From Devosia sp. ZB163 (GTDB taxonomy: Bacteria > Pseudomonadota > Alphaproteobacteria > Rhizobiales > Devosiaceae), in the NCBI RefSeq assembly GCF_028613635.1, contig NZ_JAQRMY010000002.1:434001-498000 (forward strand): DNA of 64,000 nucleotides, given 5' to 3'. Position 1 is the stretch's first letter. Every line of letters begins with the position of its first letter. The position numbers were made by a program, and so were the translations under genes. Below are positions 54,223-63,634 of the stretch, piece after piece. The notes under the pieces are model-generated. The model saw nothing but the letters and a program-made list of their open reading frames with translations, was not told the origin of the DNA and did no database searches.

Positions 54223-54990
54223 TTGGACTTTTCGTTTCAGCTCTACAGCGCGCGCAATTTCCCGCCGCTCGACACTGTGCTCGGCCGCCTTGCGGCATTG
54301 GGCTATAAGCAAGTCGAGGGGTTCGGCGGTCTCTATGGCGAGGCGGATGCGCTCGCTGCGTCGCTGAAGAAGCATGGTCTCGCCATGCCTACCGGCCATT
54401 TCGGCCTCGCCCAGCTCCAGGACACCGAGACGGCGCTGAAGACCGCCGAGACGCTTGGCATCAAGTTTCTTTATTGCCCGGCCATTCCCAAGGAAGAGCG
54501 GCTGAACCAGCCTGAGGCCAAGTGGGTGCAGCTTGGCGAGACGTTGGCCCGCCTGGGTGAGGCGTTCCGCAAGCGCGGGTTCGGGTTTGGCTGGCACAAC
54601 CACGATTTCGAGTTCCATGCGCTCGACAACGGCAGGCTGCCGATGGACATCCTGCTCGAGACGGCGCCCCACAACGAGTGGGAGATGGACGTTGCCTGGG
54701 TGGTCAAGGGCGGGCAGGATCCTGTTGCCTGGCTGAAGAAATATGGCAGCAGAATCAACGCCGTGCACGTCAAGGACATTGCTCCGGCCGGACAGAATAC
54801 GAATGAGGACGGCTGGGCGGACGTGGGGCAGGGGACGCTCGACTGGAACGCCCTGCAGGCCGCCATCAAGCAGCATACGAATGCCCGTTATTGGGTCATG
54901 GAGCACGACAACCCGTCCGACGTCGACCGGTTCGCCTCGCGCTCAATCGCCTCTGTACACACCTGGAACTTGGTAGAGAACTCCAAATGA
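54223..54990 (+). CDS. Sugar isomerase/epimerase (xylose-isomerase-like TIM barrel), copy 1
   Basis: 255 aa from a TTG at 54223 with GGAGGAG upstream. FSFQLYSARNFPPLDTVLGR starts the barrel; metal-site segments are FGWHNHDFEF, EMDVAWVVKGG, VHVKDIAPAGQNTNEDGWAD and MEHDNPSDVDRFASRS. The family interconverts keto-sugars or eliminates from 3-keto-glycosides with a divalent metal. The next gene is a paralog overlapping by 4 bp, so they are translated together. Confidence 0.9.
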   Translation: MDFSFQLYSARNFPPLDTVLGRLAALGYKQVEGFGGLYGEADALAASLKKHGLAMPTGHFGLAQLQDTETALKTAETLGIKFLYCPAIPKEERLNQPEAKWVQLGETLARLGEAFRKRGFGFGWHNHDFEFHALDNGRLPMDILLETAPHNEWEMDVAWVVKGGQDPVAWLKKYGSRINAVHVKDIAPAGQNTNEDGWADVGQGTLDWNALQAAIKQHTNARYWVMEHDNPSDVDRFASRSIASVHTWNLVENSK

Positions 54991-55730
54991 ATATTGGCTT
55001 TCAGCTATTCAGTGCTCGCAACTTTCCATTGGAAGATGTGCTCAAGAAGGTCGCCGCGCTCGGCTACACCCATGTCGAGGGCTACGGCTCGCTCTACACC
55101 GACCCCCAGGCCCTGAAGGCGCAGCTCGACGCCAACGGCCTCACCATGCCGACCGCGCATGTGAGCCTCGGCGACCTCGAGGATACGGGGAAGACCCTCA
55201 AGCTCGCCGAGACGCTCGGCATCAAGGTCGTCGTCTGCCCCTGGCTCGCCCCGAACGAGCGCCCGACCTCGGCCGATGGCTGGAAGGCGTTCGGCGACAA
55301 GCTGCAGAAGATCGGCAAGCCCTTCCAGGATGCCGGCCTTACCTTCGGCTACCACAACCACGACTTCGAGTTCGTCAGCTATGACGGCAAGTACGCCATG
55401 GACATCCTGCTCGAGGCGGCGCCCGCGGTGAACGTCGAGGCCGACGTCGCCTGGATCGTCCGCGGCAAGGCCGATCCGGCCACGTGGCTACCCAAGTTCG
55501 GCGACCGCATCGTCGCCGTCCACGTCAAGGACATCGCGCCGGCAGGCGAGAACACCAACGAGGATGGCTGGGCCGATGCCGGCCATGGCGTCGTGCCGTG
55601 GAAGACCCTGTGGCCGATCGTCCGCAACCAGACCAAGGCGCAGTACTTCGTCGCCGAACACGACAACCCCAGCGACATCGACCGCTTCGCCTCGCGCTCG
55701 ATCGCCTTCATCAAGACCCTCGGAGCGTAA
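54987..55730 (+). CDS. Sugar isomerase/epimerase, copy 2
   Basis: 247 aa from the ATG at 54987 (ATGA overlap). It parallels copy 1 throughout: IGFQLFSARNFPLEDVLKKV, FGYHNHDFEF, VEADVAWIVRGKADPATWLP, VHVKDIAPAGENTNEDGWAD and EHDNPSDIDRFASRSIAF. Metal-site residues are retained, so both copies are probably active, perhaps on successive intermediates. The dehydrogenase gene starts 2 bp after its stop. Confidence 0.9.
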   Translation: MNIGFQLFSARNFPLEDVLKKVAALGYTHVEGYGSLYTDPQALKAQLDANGLTMPTAHVSLGDLEDTGKTLKLAETLGIKVVVCPWLAPNERPTSADGWKAFGDKLQKIGKPFQDAGLTFGYHNHDFEFVSYDGKYAMDILLEAAPAVNVEADVAWIVRGKADPATWLPKFGDRIVAVHVKDIAPAGENTNEDGWADAGHGVVPWKTLWPIVRNQTKAQYFVAEHDNPSDIDRFASRSIAFIKTLGA

Positions 55731-55732
55731 CG

Positions 55733-56875
55733 ATGGCAAAGACCTATGGCGTCGGCATCATGGGTGCCGGCAACATCTCGGCCGCCTACCTGCGCCTTGC
55801 GCCCCTGTTCAAGAACCTCGAAGTCCGGGCCATCGCCGATATCATCCCCGAGGCCGCCAAGAAGCGCGCCGAGGAGTACAATGTAGCGGGCCAGACGCCG
55901 GACGAGCTGCTGAAGAACTCAGAGGTCGACGTGATCGTGAACCTCACGATCCCCTCGACCCACTTCGCAGTGACCAAGGACATCCTGAGCGCCGGCAAGC
56001 ACGCCTATTCCGAGAAGCCGTTCGTCCTCAGCGTCGAAGAAGGCATCGAGATTCGCGCCATCGCCGCCGAGCACAAGCTCAAGGTCGGCTCGGCTCCGGA
56101 TACCTTCCTCGGCGGCGCGCACCAGCAGGCCCGGGCGATCATCGACAGCGGCAAGATCGGCCGCATCGCCTCGGGCACCATGCACGTGATGAGCCGCGGC
56201 ATGGAGCACTGGCACCCCAATCCGGACTTCTTCTTCCAGCCCGGCGGCGGCCCGATCCTCGATCTTGGCCCGTACTACATCACGGACCTGATCAGCCTCG
56301 TCGGCCCGATCAAGCGCGTCACCGCGTTCACCGGCATGGCCCGCACCGAGCGCGAGGTGACCACGCCCAACTCGCCCTACCAGGGGACCAAGATCAAGGT
56401 CGGCACCCCGACCACGATCCATGCCATCCTCGAGTTCCACTCGGGTGCCATCATCACGCTGGGCGCCAGCTGGGACGTGTCGAGCCACGGCCACCACAAC
56501 ATCGAGCTCTACGGCACCGAAGGCTCGGTCTACGTGCCCGATCCGAACTTCTTCAACGGCGACGTCACCATCACCGACCGCGCCGGCGAGAAGGAGAAGG
56601 TCACCCCGTGGGATCACCCGTTCGGCGTTGCCAACCAGGACCTCGACAAGCCGAACCCGCGTGCGAACTACCGCAACGCCGGCCTCAGCGACATGATGGA
56701 TTCCATCGAGACCGGCCGTAAGGCCCGCTGCGACCTCGACGTGGCGCTCCATGCCATCGACGTCATGGTCTCGATCCTCAAGGCCGGCGAAACCGGCCAG
56801 GTCATCACGCTGTCGACCACCTGCGAGCGCCCCGCCGCCCTCGGCATCGAAGAGGCGCGCGCGCTGCTCCGCTGA
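55733..56875 (+). CDS. Gfo/Idh/MocA-family sugar dehydrogenase
   Basis: 380 aa from the ATG at 55733. N-terminal Rossmann fold: YGVGIMGAGNISAAYLRLAP, VRAIADIIPEAAKKRAEEYN and the catalytic-region SEKPFVLSVEEG (EKP motif). The C-terminal sheet includes PGGGPILDLGPYYITDLISL with the Gfo/Idh D...Y/H pair, and SSHGHHNIELYGTEGS. It oxidises a sugar or glycoside with NAD(P). Position at the end of the sugar operon suggests that it acts with the two isomerase-like enzymes. Confidence 0.93.
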   Translation: MAKTYGVGIMGAGNISAAYLRLAPLFKNLEVRAIADIIPEAAKKRAEEYNVAGQTPDELLKNSEVDVIVNLTIPSTHFAVTKDILSAGKHAYSEKPFVLSVEEGIEIRAIAAEHKLKVGSAPDTFLGGAHQQARAIIDSGKIGRIASGTMHVMSRGMEHWHPNPDFFFQPGGGPILDLGPYYITDLISLVGPIKRVTAFTGMARTEREVTTPNSPYQGTKIKVGTPTTIHAILEFHSGAIITLGASWDVSSHGHHNIELYGTEGSVYVPDPNFFNGDVTITDRAGEKEKVTPWDHPFGVANQDLDKPNPRANYRNAGLSDMMDSIETGRKARCDLDVALHAIDVMVSILKAGETGQVITLSTTCERPAALGIEEARALLR

Positions 56876-56898
56876 GCCAGCCGCTGCGTCATCCATCC

Positions 56899-56929
56899 AT
56901 GAGGGCCCGGGCCATGCTCGGGCCCTCAT
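56899..56929 (+). terminator. Terminator hairpin of the sugar operon
   Basis: ATGAGGGCCCG and CGGGCCCTCAT form a perfect 11-bp stem with a 9-base loop, 23 bp after the dehydrogenase stop, followed by GCTTTGG. Confidence 0.6.
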
Positions 56930-57010
56930 GCTTTGGACTACGGGGACGACCAGCTCACATCCAACCGTTGCACAATCGACCGGTGGCCGTTCCTCGCGCG
57001 AAGGGGACAC

Positions 57011-58870
57011 TCAACTCGTCGCGCTGGCCCGGTGCATGGCGGCGTAGCGGCCGCTGGCGGCGATCAGCTCGGCATGCGTGCCGTGCTCGACCACGCTGCC
57101 ATGCTCGATCATGACGACACGGTCCGCACGCTCGATAGCCGATGCCCGGTGCGCCACCACGAGCACCGCCCGGTTGGCCGCGATCGTGTCGATGGCATCG
57201 AGGATGCCTTCCTCGCGTTCGGCGTCGAGATGCGAGGTTGCCTCGTCGAGGATGAGCAGCGGCCGATCGCGCAGCACCGCACGGGCAATGGCGACGCGTT
57301 GTCGTTCACCGCCGGAGAAACGCTTGCCGCGTTGCCCGACCATGGTGCCCAGCCCATCAGGCAGCTGCCGCAACAGTTCACCCAGTCCGGCCTGGTGCAG
57401 GGCATCGGTGAGCCGGTCGTCCGTGGCATCCCCGACGCCATAGCTCAGGTTGTCGCGCAGTGTCGCATCGCGCAGGTAGACATCCTGGCTGACGAGGGAG
57501 ACGGAACGCCAGACATCTTCTTCCGCCAACTCGCTCGCATCGACGCCCTCGACGCGGATGCGACCGCTCGACGGCCGGATCGAGCCGCAGGCGAGGCTGA
57601 TGATGGTCGACTTGCCCGAGCCGGAATGTCCGGCGATCGCCACGGTCTCACCCCGGCGAACCGAGAACGAGATGTCGTTGAGGAACCGGGACGGTTGGTC
57701 CTGCCCATCCACGCCCGCCGCCTCGTTCAGTCGGGTCAGAGATATTCCGGCGAGAAACCCGGTCATGCCGGAACTGGCGCTGGCGACATCCGAAAGCGTC
57801 CTGACCGCCACGGCGTCGCGGCCGGGATAGGTGTAGCTCACGCTGTCGAACGCCAGGACCTCAGCGGACGGCGCGGGCCCTGGCGCGCGTGCTGCAGCCA
57901 CCACTGTCGGCAGGCCCGTGTTCTCTGACTGCAGCACCGCCTCGACGCGATCCAGCCCCATGCCGGCGCGGATCATCGGATAGCGCTGGCCCACCACCTC
58001 GCCCAGCGGCTGGCGCACGAGGCCGACGAAGAACAGCGCCGAGACGACGCTGCCGATCGATATCTGCCCGGCCGAGGCCAGCAGCACCCCGATCCCGAGA
58101 AACAGCACGGTGATCAGATCGAAGCACAGCCGATAGGCCGCGCTGATCACTGCGCGCCAGTTGTCCATGCGCGCCGCGAGGGCAACGGATTTGTCGGCCA
58201 GCTCGGCGAAGCGGTGCTCCTCGGCCCCAGTGGCGCGCGCCTGCCGGACGAGGCTGACCGCGTCGCCGCTGGTGGTGCTCTCGATCTGCGAGGCGACGGC
58301 CGCGTTGATCTCGTAGGAGTCCTTGATCGTGGCGTTGATGCGTCCTTCGGCAAAGCGCACTGCCATGAGGGCAAGCGGGACGAGCGCGAAGGCGGCAAGG
58401 AACCAGGGATTGATGAGGGCCAGCGCGATCCCGACGGCAGCCAGCCCGACCCAGCCGTGGACGGTGGCCAGCGGGACGGCGGTGAACAGCGGATCGACCA
58501 TGCGCATGTCGTTGGTCAGGCGGCTGTTCAAGACGCCGGGATTGATGGTGGCATAACTCAGCAGCGGCATGCGGAGAAGCTGGCCATAGAGCCGCCGCGC
58601 CAGCTGCCAGGAGAGGCCATAGCCGACGCGAGCCCCAAGGGTGTTGGCCAGCACCTCGGCAAGAGCTGCGGCGACGGCAAGGGCCACGACGAGACCCAGG
58701 AGCGGCAGCAACTCGAACAGCCCCGCGCCACGCAGCGCGGCGTCGATAATGCGGCCCAGGAGCACCGGCACGCCGACGGGCAGGGCGGCGGCCAGCGCCG
58801 TGCACGCGAGGATGGGCAGGACCCGCACCCAATCGATCGCAAGGCCAAGCCGCAAGACTCTGCCGAACAT
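57011..58870 (-). CDS. ABC exporter, fused permease and ATPase
   Basis: 619 aa from the ATG at 58870, preceded by GGGAGGGC; a longer frame adds 12 residues. Residues ~1-300 hold six membrane helices (first VLPILACTALAAALPVGVPV). The ATPase domain has the A-loop SYTYPGRD, Walker A GHSGSGKST, Q loop VSLVSQDVYLRD, signature FSGGERQRVAIARAVL, Walker B LLILDEATSHLD and a switch His in VVAHRA. Between A-loop and Walker A there are 66 residues, against about 26-28 in typical exporters; the extra ~39 (ASASSGMTGFLAGISLTRLN and neighbours) form an insertion. Substrate is unknown. Confidence 0.9.
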   Translation of the reverse strand: MFGRVLRLGLAIDWVRVLPILACTALAAALPVGVPVLLGRIIDAALRGAGLFELLPLLGLVVALAVAAALAEVLANTLGARVGYGLSWQLARRLYGQLLRMPLLSYATINPGVLNSRLTNDMRMVDPLFTAVPLATVHGWVGLAAVGIALALINPWFLAAFALVPLALMAVRFAEGRINATIKDSYEINAAVASQIESTTSGDAVSLVRQARATGAEEHRFAELADKSVALAARMDNWRAVISAAYRLCFDLITVLFLGIGVLLASAGQISIGSVVSALFFVGLVRQPLGEVVGQRYPMIRAGMGLDRVEAVLQSENTGLPTVVAAARAPGPAPSAEVLAFDSVSYTYPGRDAVAVRTLSDVASASSGMTGFLAGISLTRLNEAAGVDGQDQPSRFLNDISFSVRRGETVAIAGHSGSGKSTIISLACGSIRPSSGRIRVEGVDASELAEEDVWRSVSLVSQDVYLRDATLRDNLSYGVGDATDDRLTDALHQAGLGELLRQLPDGLGTMVGQRGKRFSGGERQRVAIARAVLRDRPLLILDEATSHLDAEREEGILDAIDTIAANRAVLVVAHRASAIERADRVVMIEHGSVVEHGTHAELIAASGRYAAMHRASATS

Positions 58871-59072
58871 GTTGGGCCCTCCCAAGCCACCACCCCTTGC
58901 CCACATGGGTTACATTGCCGCTCCGGCCGCGCAACCGGATTTCCGATGGCCCCGATGACTGCCCGAAGGCGTGGACCGGCTGCCGATCGCAAGTGGGTCG
59001 GGTTCTCAAGGCGGAAGAGATTGGACCGGCCGGGCCAGGGGCCTGCCACTGCGGGCCTGCCGACAACGACAG

Positions 59073-60755
59073 CTAGGTCATGAGCAGTACGATGACCGTG
59101 CCGAACGTGGTGAGGATGATGTTTCCCAGTGCATAGGGGACGGTGAAGCCGAGCACCGGGGCCTGGCTCTTTGCCCGGTCCTGCACCGCCACCATGGCTG
59201 CCGTCATGGTCTGCGCACCGGCGACGCCTCCGAACAGCAGGACGGGGTTCATCTTGAGCACATAGCGACCGAACAGGACGCCGACAGTCGGCGGCACGCA
59301 GGTGCAGATCACACCGGCAATGAACAGCGCCAGCCCGACCTCCATGAGGCCGGAAATGAAGTCCGGCCCGGCGTGGAGGCCGGTGATGGCGACAAAGCCT
59401 GCCAGGCCGAAGTTCACGATGAACATCCGCGACGCTTCCGGGATGTGCCCAACGAGCCAGGGCCGCCGGCTATGCAGCCAGCCGAACAGCAACCCGGCGA
59501 GAAGGGTGCCCACCGAGGTCGAAAGCGCCAGCTTGACGCCGCCGATATAGAACGCCGGCAGCCCGATCAGGCATCCGATGGCGATCCCGAGTCCCAGCGT
59601 CAGCATGTTGGTGACGAGCGTCGAACGTTCGAGGTATCCCAGATGCGCGGCCGCGGCGGAAAGCCGGGATGGCTGCCCGATGAGGGACAGGACGTCGCCC
59701 CTCTCGATGCGGGTCGCGTCGGTGATGGGGATCTGCTGCTGCCCGCGCATCAGCTTGGTGACAAAAACGCCGCGGGCAAAATCGCGCTGAGCCAGTTCGC
59801 CAAACGTCTGTCCGTCGACACTGCCCTTCGTGACGATGATGGCGGCAGACTCGATGGGCGTATCGAGCAGGGTCGGATCGTCGACCTCCTCGCCGATCCG
59901 GTCCGCGAAATCGAGAATGAAGCGCTGCTGTCCGCCCAGGGCAATGACGTCGCCCTGCCGCAGCCTGGTCGTCGGCGCGGCCTCCTCGATGATCTCGCCG
60001 CGCCGGACGCGCGAGACGAAAACCCGCATGCCCTCGGCCGTCGCCTCGGCCTCGAGGGCTGCGACATCGGCATAGCGGTCCGACGTCATCAGGAAGGCGC
60101 GCGTCGCGTGGACGGCATATCCGGACTGGAGCCCGAAATCCTGCTTCATCCCCAGCTTGGTCTCCAGCTCCCTTGCCTCGCGTTCGAGATCGATCCCCAG
60201 CAGGCGAGGCAGGATGGCCGCGACGAACAGCACTTCCCCCCAGAACCCGAAGAGGTAGCAGACGGCATCGGCGATGGGGACCTGGTTGGCGAGCCGCTGC
60301 TGCTCCTCGACCGGGATCGGCAGGTTCATGATCGCCTCGGTGGCAGTACCCATCGCGGATGACTGGGTCAGGGCGCCAGACAACAGGCCCGCCGCGTATC
60401 CGACCTCGAGATTCATCAGCCTCGCCATCAGCCAGACCATGAGCAGGCCGGTGAAGCACACCACGAGGGTCAGAAGAAGCGGCCCCACTCCATCCTGTCG
60501 CAAGGCGCGGAAGAACTGGGGTCCCGCGCCATAGCCATTGGCGAAGAGAAACAGCAGCAGGAAGATCGTCTTGAGCTCGGGACTGAGCTCGATCGCCAGC
60601 TGACCGACCAGCAGGCCCGCGAACAACGACCCGGTGACCAACCCGAGCGCATGCCCGCCGAGCTTGATCTGTCCGATCAGGTAGCCGAGGGCCAACGTCA
60701 GAAAGAACGCGATATACGGATAGGTCCGGAGGATGCCGACGAGGCCATCGATCAT
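59073..60755 (-). CDS. AspT/YidE/YbjL-type transporter with two RCK_C domains
   Basis: About 560 aa from the ATG at 60755; a TTG at 60785 with GGAG 4 bp upstream is an alternative giving 570. Two repeats of about five helices (YPYIAFFLTLALGYLIGQIK; LVTNMLTLGLGIAIGCLIGL) flank a cytoplasmic middle with two TrkA_C-like domains (VSRVRRGEIIEEAAPTTRL, GDVIALGGQQRFI; FVTKLMRGQQQIPITDATRI, GDVLSLIGQPSRL). Both halves carry the GxxxGALTQSSAMGT / FGGVAGAQTMTAAM signature. Members exchange aspartate for alanine or move dicarboxylates. Confidence 0.88.
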   Translation of the reverse strand: MIDGLVGILRTYPYIAFFLTLALGYLIGQIKLGGHALGLVTGSLFAGLLVGQLAIELSPELKTIFLLLFLFANGYGAGPQFFRALRQDGVGPLLLTLVVCFTGLLMVWLMARLMNLEVGYAAGLLSGALTQSSAMGTATEAIMNLPIPVEEQQRLANQVPIADAVCYLFGFWGEVLFVAAILPRLLGIDLEREARELETKLGMKQDFGLQSGYAVHATRAFLMTSDRYADVAALEAEATAEGMRVFVSRVRRGEIIEEAAPTTRLRQGDVIALGGQQRFILDFADRIGEEVDDPTLLDTPIESAAIIVTKGSVDGQTFGELAQRDFARGVFVTKLMRGQQQIPITDATRIERGDVLSLIGQPSRLSAAAAHLGYLERSTLVTNMLTLGLGIAIGCLIGLPAFYIGGVKLALSTSVGTLLAGLLFGWLHSRRPWLVGHIPEASRMFIVNFGLAGFVAITGLHAGPDFISGLMEVGLALFIAGVICTCVPPTVGVLFGRYVLKMNPVLLFGGVAGAQTMTAAMVAVQDRAKSQAPVLGFTVPYALGNIILTTFGTVIVLLMT

Positions 60756-60942
60756 GGCAGACGTCCCGAGCTCAACGCGGAGCAAGGTCTCCGCGATACG
60801 CCGCGGGCTAGTTCCTAGCAGCTCTCAGTTGCGCCACGATTGCCACGGTGCAGACAATTTCCTGACACTTGGGTCAAACCCGGCACGTGGCTCCGGGCGG
60901 CCTTCGAAATGGGCCCTTGGTAAGGCCCACTCCGACTGGTGA

Positions 60943-60972
60943 GGCGAGGCCCAGCTGGCGCCGGGCCTCGCC
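60943..60972 (-). terminator. Hairpin after the oligopeptide-binding protein gene
   Basis: GGCGAGGCCC and GGGCCTCGCC form a perfect 10-bp stem with a 10-base loop, 6 bp beyond the stop codon. It lacks a T run on the minus strand. Confidence 0.45.
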
Positions 60973-60978
60973 GTTTGA

Positions 60979-62568
60979 TCACTTCTCGACGGTGACTGCG
61001 TCGAAGTAGGGGACGTTGAGCGGCGAGCGCCAGAAGCCTTTCACGTAGGGCTTCATCATCATGTACTGGTTGCGGTGGTACTGCGGCAGGATGACCATCT
61101 CGTTCATGATGATCGCCTCGGCCTTGCGCATGTCGTCGAGCGACACCTTCTCGTCACCGGTCGCCTTGGCGTCGGCGATCAGCTTGTCGTAGTCGGCGTT
61201 CGACCAGCCGGCGAGGTTGTTGGGGCTGCCGGTGACGAAGTTGTCGAGGAACGTCATCGGGTGCGGGTAATCGGCGCCCCAGCCCATCTGCGCGATCTGG
61301 TACTGCACCTTCTGCACTTCGGGGTAGAAGACCTGCCACTCGGACGCCTGGATCTTCACGTCGATGTTGAGGTTCTTCTTCCACATCTGCTGGATGGCCT
61401 CGAGCAGCTTCTCGATCGGCGGCGACGAGTAGGTCACGAACACCGTGTCGGGGAAGCCTGCGCCGTCGGGGTAGCCGGCTTCGGCGAGCAGCGCCTTGGC
61501 GGCGTCGACCTCAGCGGTCGGCGCGAGGCCGAACGTGTCGCGCCCGTCGGTGAAGTCCTCGCCGGCGACGTTCATGCCGGGCGGCACGAGGGCGAGCGCC
61601 GGCTGATCGGCCGACTGCAGCACGAACTCGACGATCTCCTCGCGGTCGATCGCCATGGAGAGTGCCTTGCGGACGCGGACGTCGTCGAGCGGCTTCTGCG
61701 CAGGGTTGAAGAAGGCGTAGGTGGTGCCGAGCGCCGGCACGACCAGGAAGCCGTTGCCATCTTCCGACGACAGGCGCGGAATTTCAGGCGAGGGCACGGC
61801 TTCGATCCCGTCCACGTCACCGGCCTCGTAGGCCGCGAGCGCGGTAGCCGGATCGGGGATGAGGCGGAAGGTCAGCTTGTCGAGGCTGACGTTCTCGGCG
61901 TTGTAGTAGTCGGGGTTCTTCTCGAGCACGACGGACTCGCCGAAGTTCATCGCCGTGACCTTGAACGGGCCGGTGCCGATGTAGGTCTCGGGCTTGGTCG
62001 TCCAGCCATCGGGATTGGCGGAGACGATGTCCTCGCGCACCGGGAAGAAGGTCGAGAAGCCGAGCAACTGCAGCATGTAGGGGACGCGCTGCTTGAGCGT
62101 GAAGGTCAGCGTCTTGTCATCGGTGGCGCTGACCGCGACGCTGTCCTTGCTCTGGTCGGCGAAGTATTCCTCGGCACCGACGATCGAATAGAGCATCGGC
62201 GCGTTCATGGCGCCCGAGGCCGGGGTCAGCACGCGCTTCCAGGCGTAGACGAAATCGCCGGCGGTGACGGGCTTGCCGTCCGACCACTTGGCGGCGTCGC
62301 GGATCTTGAAGGTGTAGGTGAGGCCGTCATCGCTGAGGGTCCAGCTTTCGGCGAGCGCCGGAACGATCGAACCGTCCGAGGCATACTTCACCAGGCCCTC
62401 GAAGGCGTTGCCGATGATGGGGGTGGCAAACGTTTCGGCCGTGGTGCCGGGATCGTACTTGGCGGATTCGTTGTTGACCACGTAGGTCAGCTCGCCCGCG
62501 GCCCAGACCGGACTGGCGGAGGCGAGCAGCAGTGCGGCCAGGGCTGGCAGCAGCGCAGTCTTCAGCAT
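60979..62568 (-). CDS. oppA: Oligopeptide ABC transporter substrate-binding protein (OppA/SBP_bac_5)
   Basis: 529 aa with signal peptide LLPALAALLLASASPVWA. SBP_bac_5 motifs: LTYVVNNESAKYDPGTTAET, GLVKYASDGSIVPALAESW, LSDDGLTYTFKIRDAAKWSD and GKPVTAGDFVYAWKRVL, typical of the OppA branch. It presents peptides to an OppBC channel. It follows OppF by 64 bp, last in the visible part of the operon; permease genes must lie beyond the right edge. Confidence 0.93.
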   Translation of the reverse strand: MLKTALLPALAALLLASASPVWAAGELTYVVNNESAKYDPGTTAETFATPIIGNAFEGLVKYASDGSIVPALAESWTLSDDGLTYTFKIRDAAKWSDGKPVTAGDFVYAWKRVLTPASGAMNAPMLYSIVGAEEYFADQSKDSVAVSATDDKTLTFTLKQRVPYMLQLLGFSTFFPVREDIVSANPDGWTTKPETYIGTGPFKVTAMNFGESVVLEKNPDYYNAENVSLDKLTFRLIPDPATALAAYEAGDVDGIEAVPSPEIPRLSSEDGNGFLVVPALGTTYAFFNPAQKPLDDVRVRKALSMAIDREEIVEFVLQSADQPALALVPPGMNVAGEDFTDGRDTFGLAPTAEVDAAKALLAEAGYPDGAGFPDTVFVTYSSPPIEKLLEAIQQMWKKNLNIDVKIQASEWQVFYPEVQKVQYQIAQMGWGADYPHPMTFLDNFVTGSPNNLAGWSNADYDKLIADAKATGDEKVSLDDMRKAEAIIMNEMVILPQYHRNQYMMMKPYVKGFWRSPLNVPYFDAVTVEK

Positions 62569-62632
62569 GACGTTTCTCCCTGTTGAATCCGGACCGAGAG
62601 CCGGTCCTGCGAAAGTCGGCGGCCGCGTGACG

Positions 62633-63634
62633 TCACGCAGCCTCCATCTGCCTGGCCATCACCTTCTCGGCGTAGTGGCAGGCGGCGAAATGGCCTCCGT
62701 CGAGTTCGCGCAGTGGAGGCTCGGCGGAAGCGCAAAGGTCGGTGGCGAAGGGGCAGCGCGTGCGGAAGCGGCAGCCCGAAGGGACGTCGACGGCAGTCGG
62801 GATCTCGCCGCGCATCGGCGCAGTGTCCCGCCGCGCCGTCGGATCGGCGACCGGGATCGAGGCGAGCAGCGCCTGCGTGTAGGGATGCGCCGGGGCGCGA
62901 TAGAGGGCGTCATTGGGGGCAAGCTCGACGATCTTGCCCAGATACATCACCCCGATCCGATCCGAGATATGGCGCACCATCGACAGGTCGTGGGTGATGA
63001 AAAGGTAGGTCAGGCCGAACTCGTCCTGCAGATCCTCGAGCATGTTGACCACCTGCGCCTGGATCGACACGTCGAGCGCCGAGATCGGTTCGTCGCAGAT
63101 CACGAGGTCAGGGTTGAGCGCGATGGCGCGGGCGATGCCGATGCGCTGGCGCTGCCCGCCGGAGAACTCGTGCGGGAAGCGCGTGGCGTGGTCGGGGTTG
63201 AGGCCGACCCGGTCCATGAGTTCGTCGACCCGGGCCAGCCGCGAGGCTGCGTCGCCGATGCCTGCAATCTCGAGCGGCTCGGCGATCAGGTTCCGCACAG
63301 TCATGCGTCCATTCAGCGACGCATACGGATCCTGGAAGATCATCTGCATGCGGCGGCGGAACGGCGCGAGCTGCCGCTCGCCGATTTCGGCGATGTCGAT
63401 GCCATCGAACAGCATCTCGCCGGAGGTTGGCTGGAACAGGCGGATCAACGTGCGGGCGAGGGTCGACTTGCCGCATCCGCTTTCGCCGACGAGGCCGAGC
63501 GTCTCGCCGCGATTGATGGTGAGGTCAACGCCATCGACGGCGCGGAGCACGACCTTGCCGCGGCCGAACAGGCCGTTCGACAGCGTGAAGTGCTTGGTGA
63601 GATTGCGCAGTTCGACCAGGGGCGTGTCGCTCAT
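62633..63634 (-). CDS. oppF: Oligopeptide ABC transporter ATP-binding protein OppF
   Basis: 333 aa from the ATG at 63634, overlapping oppD by 4 bp (ATGA). Walker [11 protein letters not shown], signature [16 protein letters not shown], Walker [13 protein letters not shown] and switch FITHDLSMV. The C-terminal oligo_HPY region has [20 protein letters not shown], whose cysteines bind a [4Fe-4S] cluster in OppD/DppD-like proteins. The start codon choice rests on the overlap and the [16 protein letters not shown] opening. Confidence 0.94.
   Translation of the reverse strand: MSDTPLVELRNLTKHFTLSNGLFGRGKVVLRAVDGVDLTINRGETLGLVGESGCGKSTLARTLIRLFQPTSGEMLFDGIDIAEIGERQLAPFRRRMQMIFQDPYASLNGRMTVRNLIAEPLEIAGIGDAASRLARVDELMDRVGLNPDHATRFPHEFSGGQRQRIGIARAIALNPDLVICDEPISALDVSIQAQVVNMLEDLQDEFGLTYLFITHDLSMVRHISDRIGVMYLGKIVELAPNDALYRAPAHPYTQALLASIPVADPTARRDTAPMRGEIPTAVDVPSGCRFRTRCPFATDLCASAEPPLRELDGGHFAACHYAEKVMARQMEAA

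Noticed and set aside
54223-55730. The two isomerase-like genes as one gene split by a frameshift
   Set aside because: Each is full length with its own barrel start and metal-site motifs, so they are tandem paralogs, not halves.
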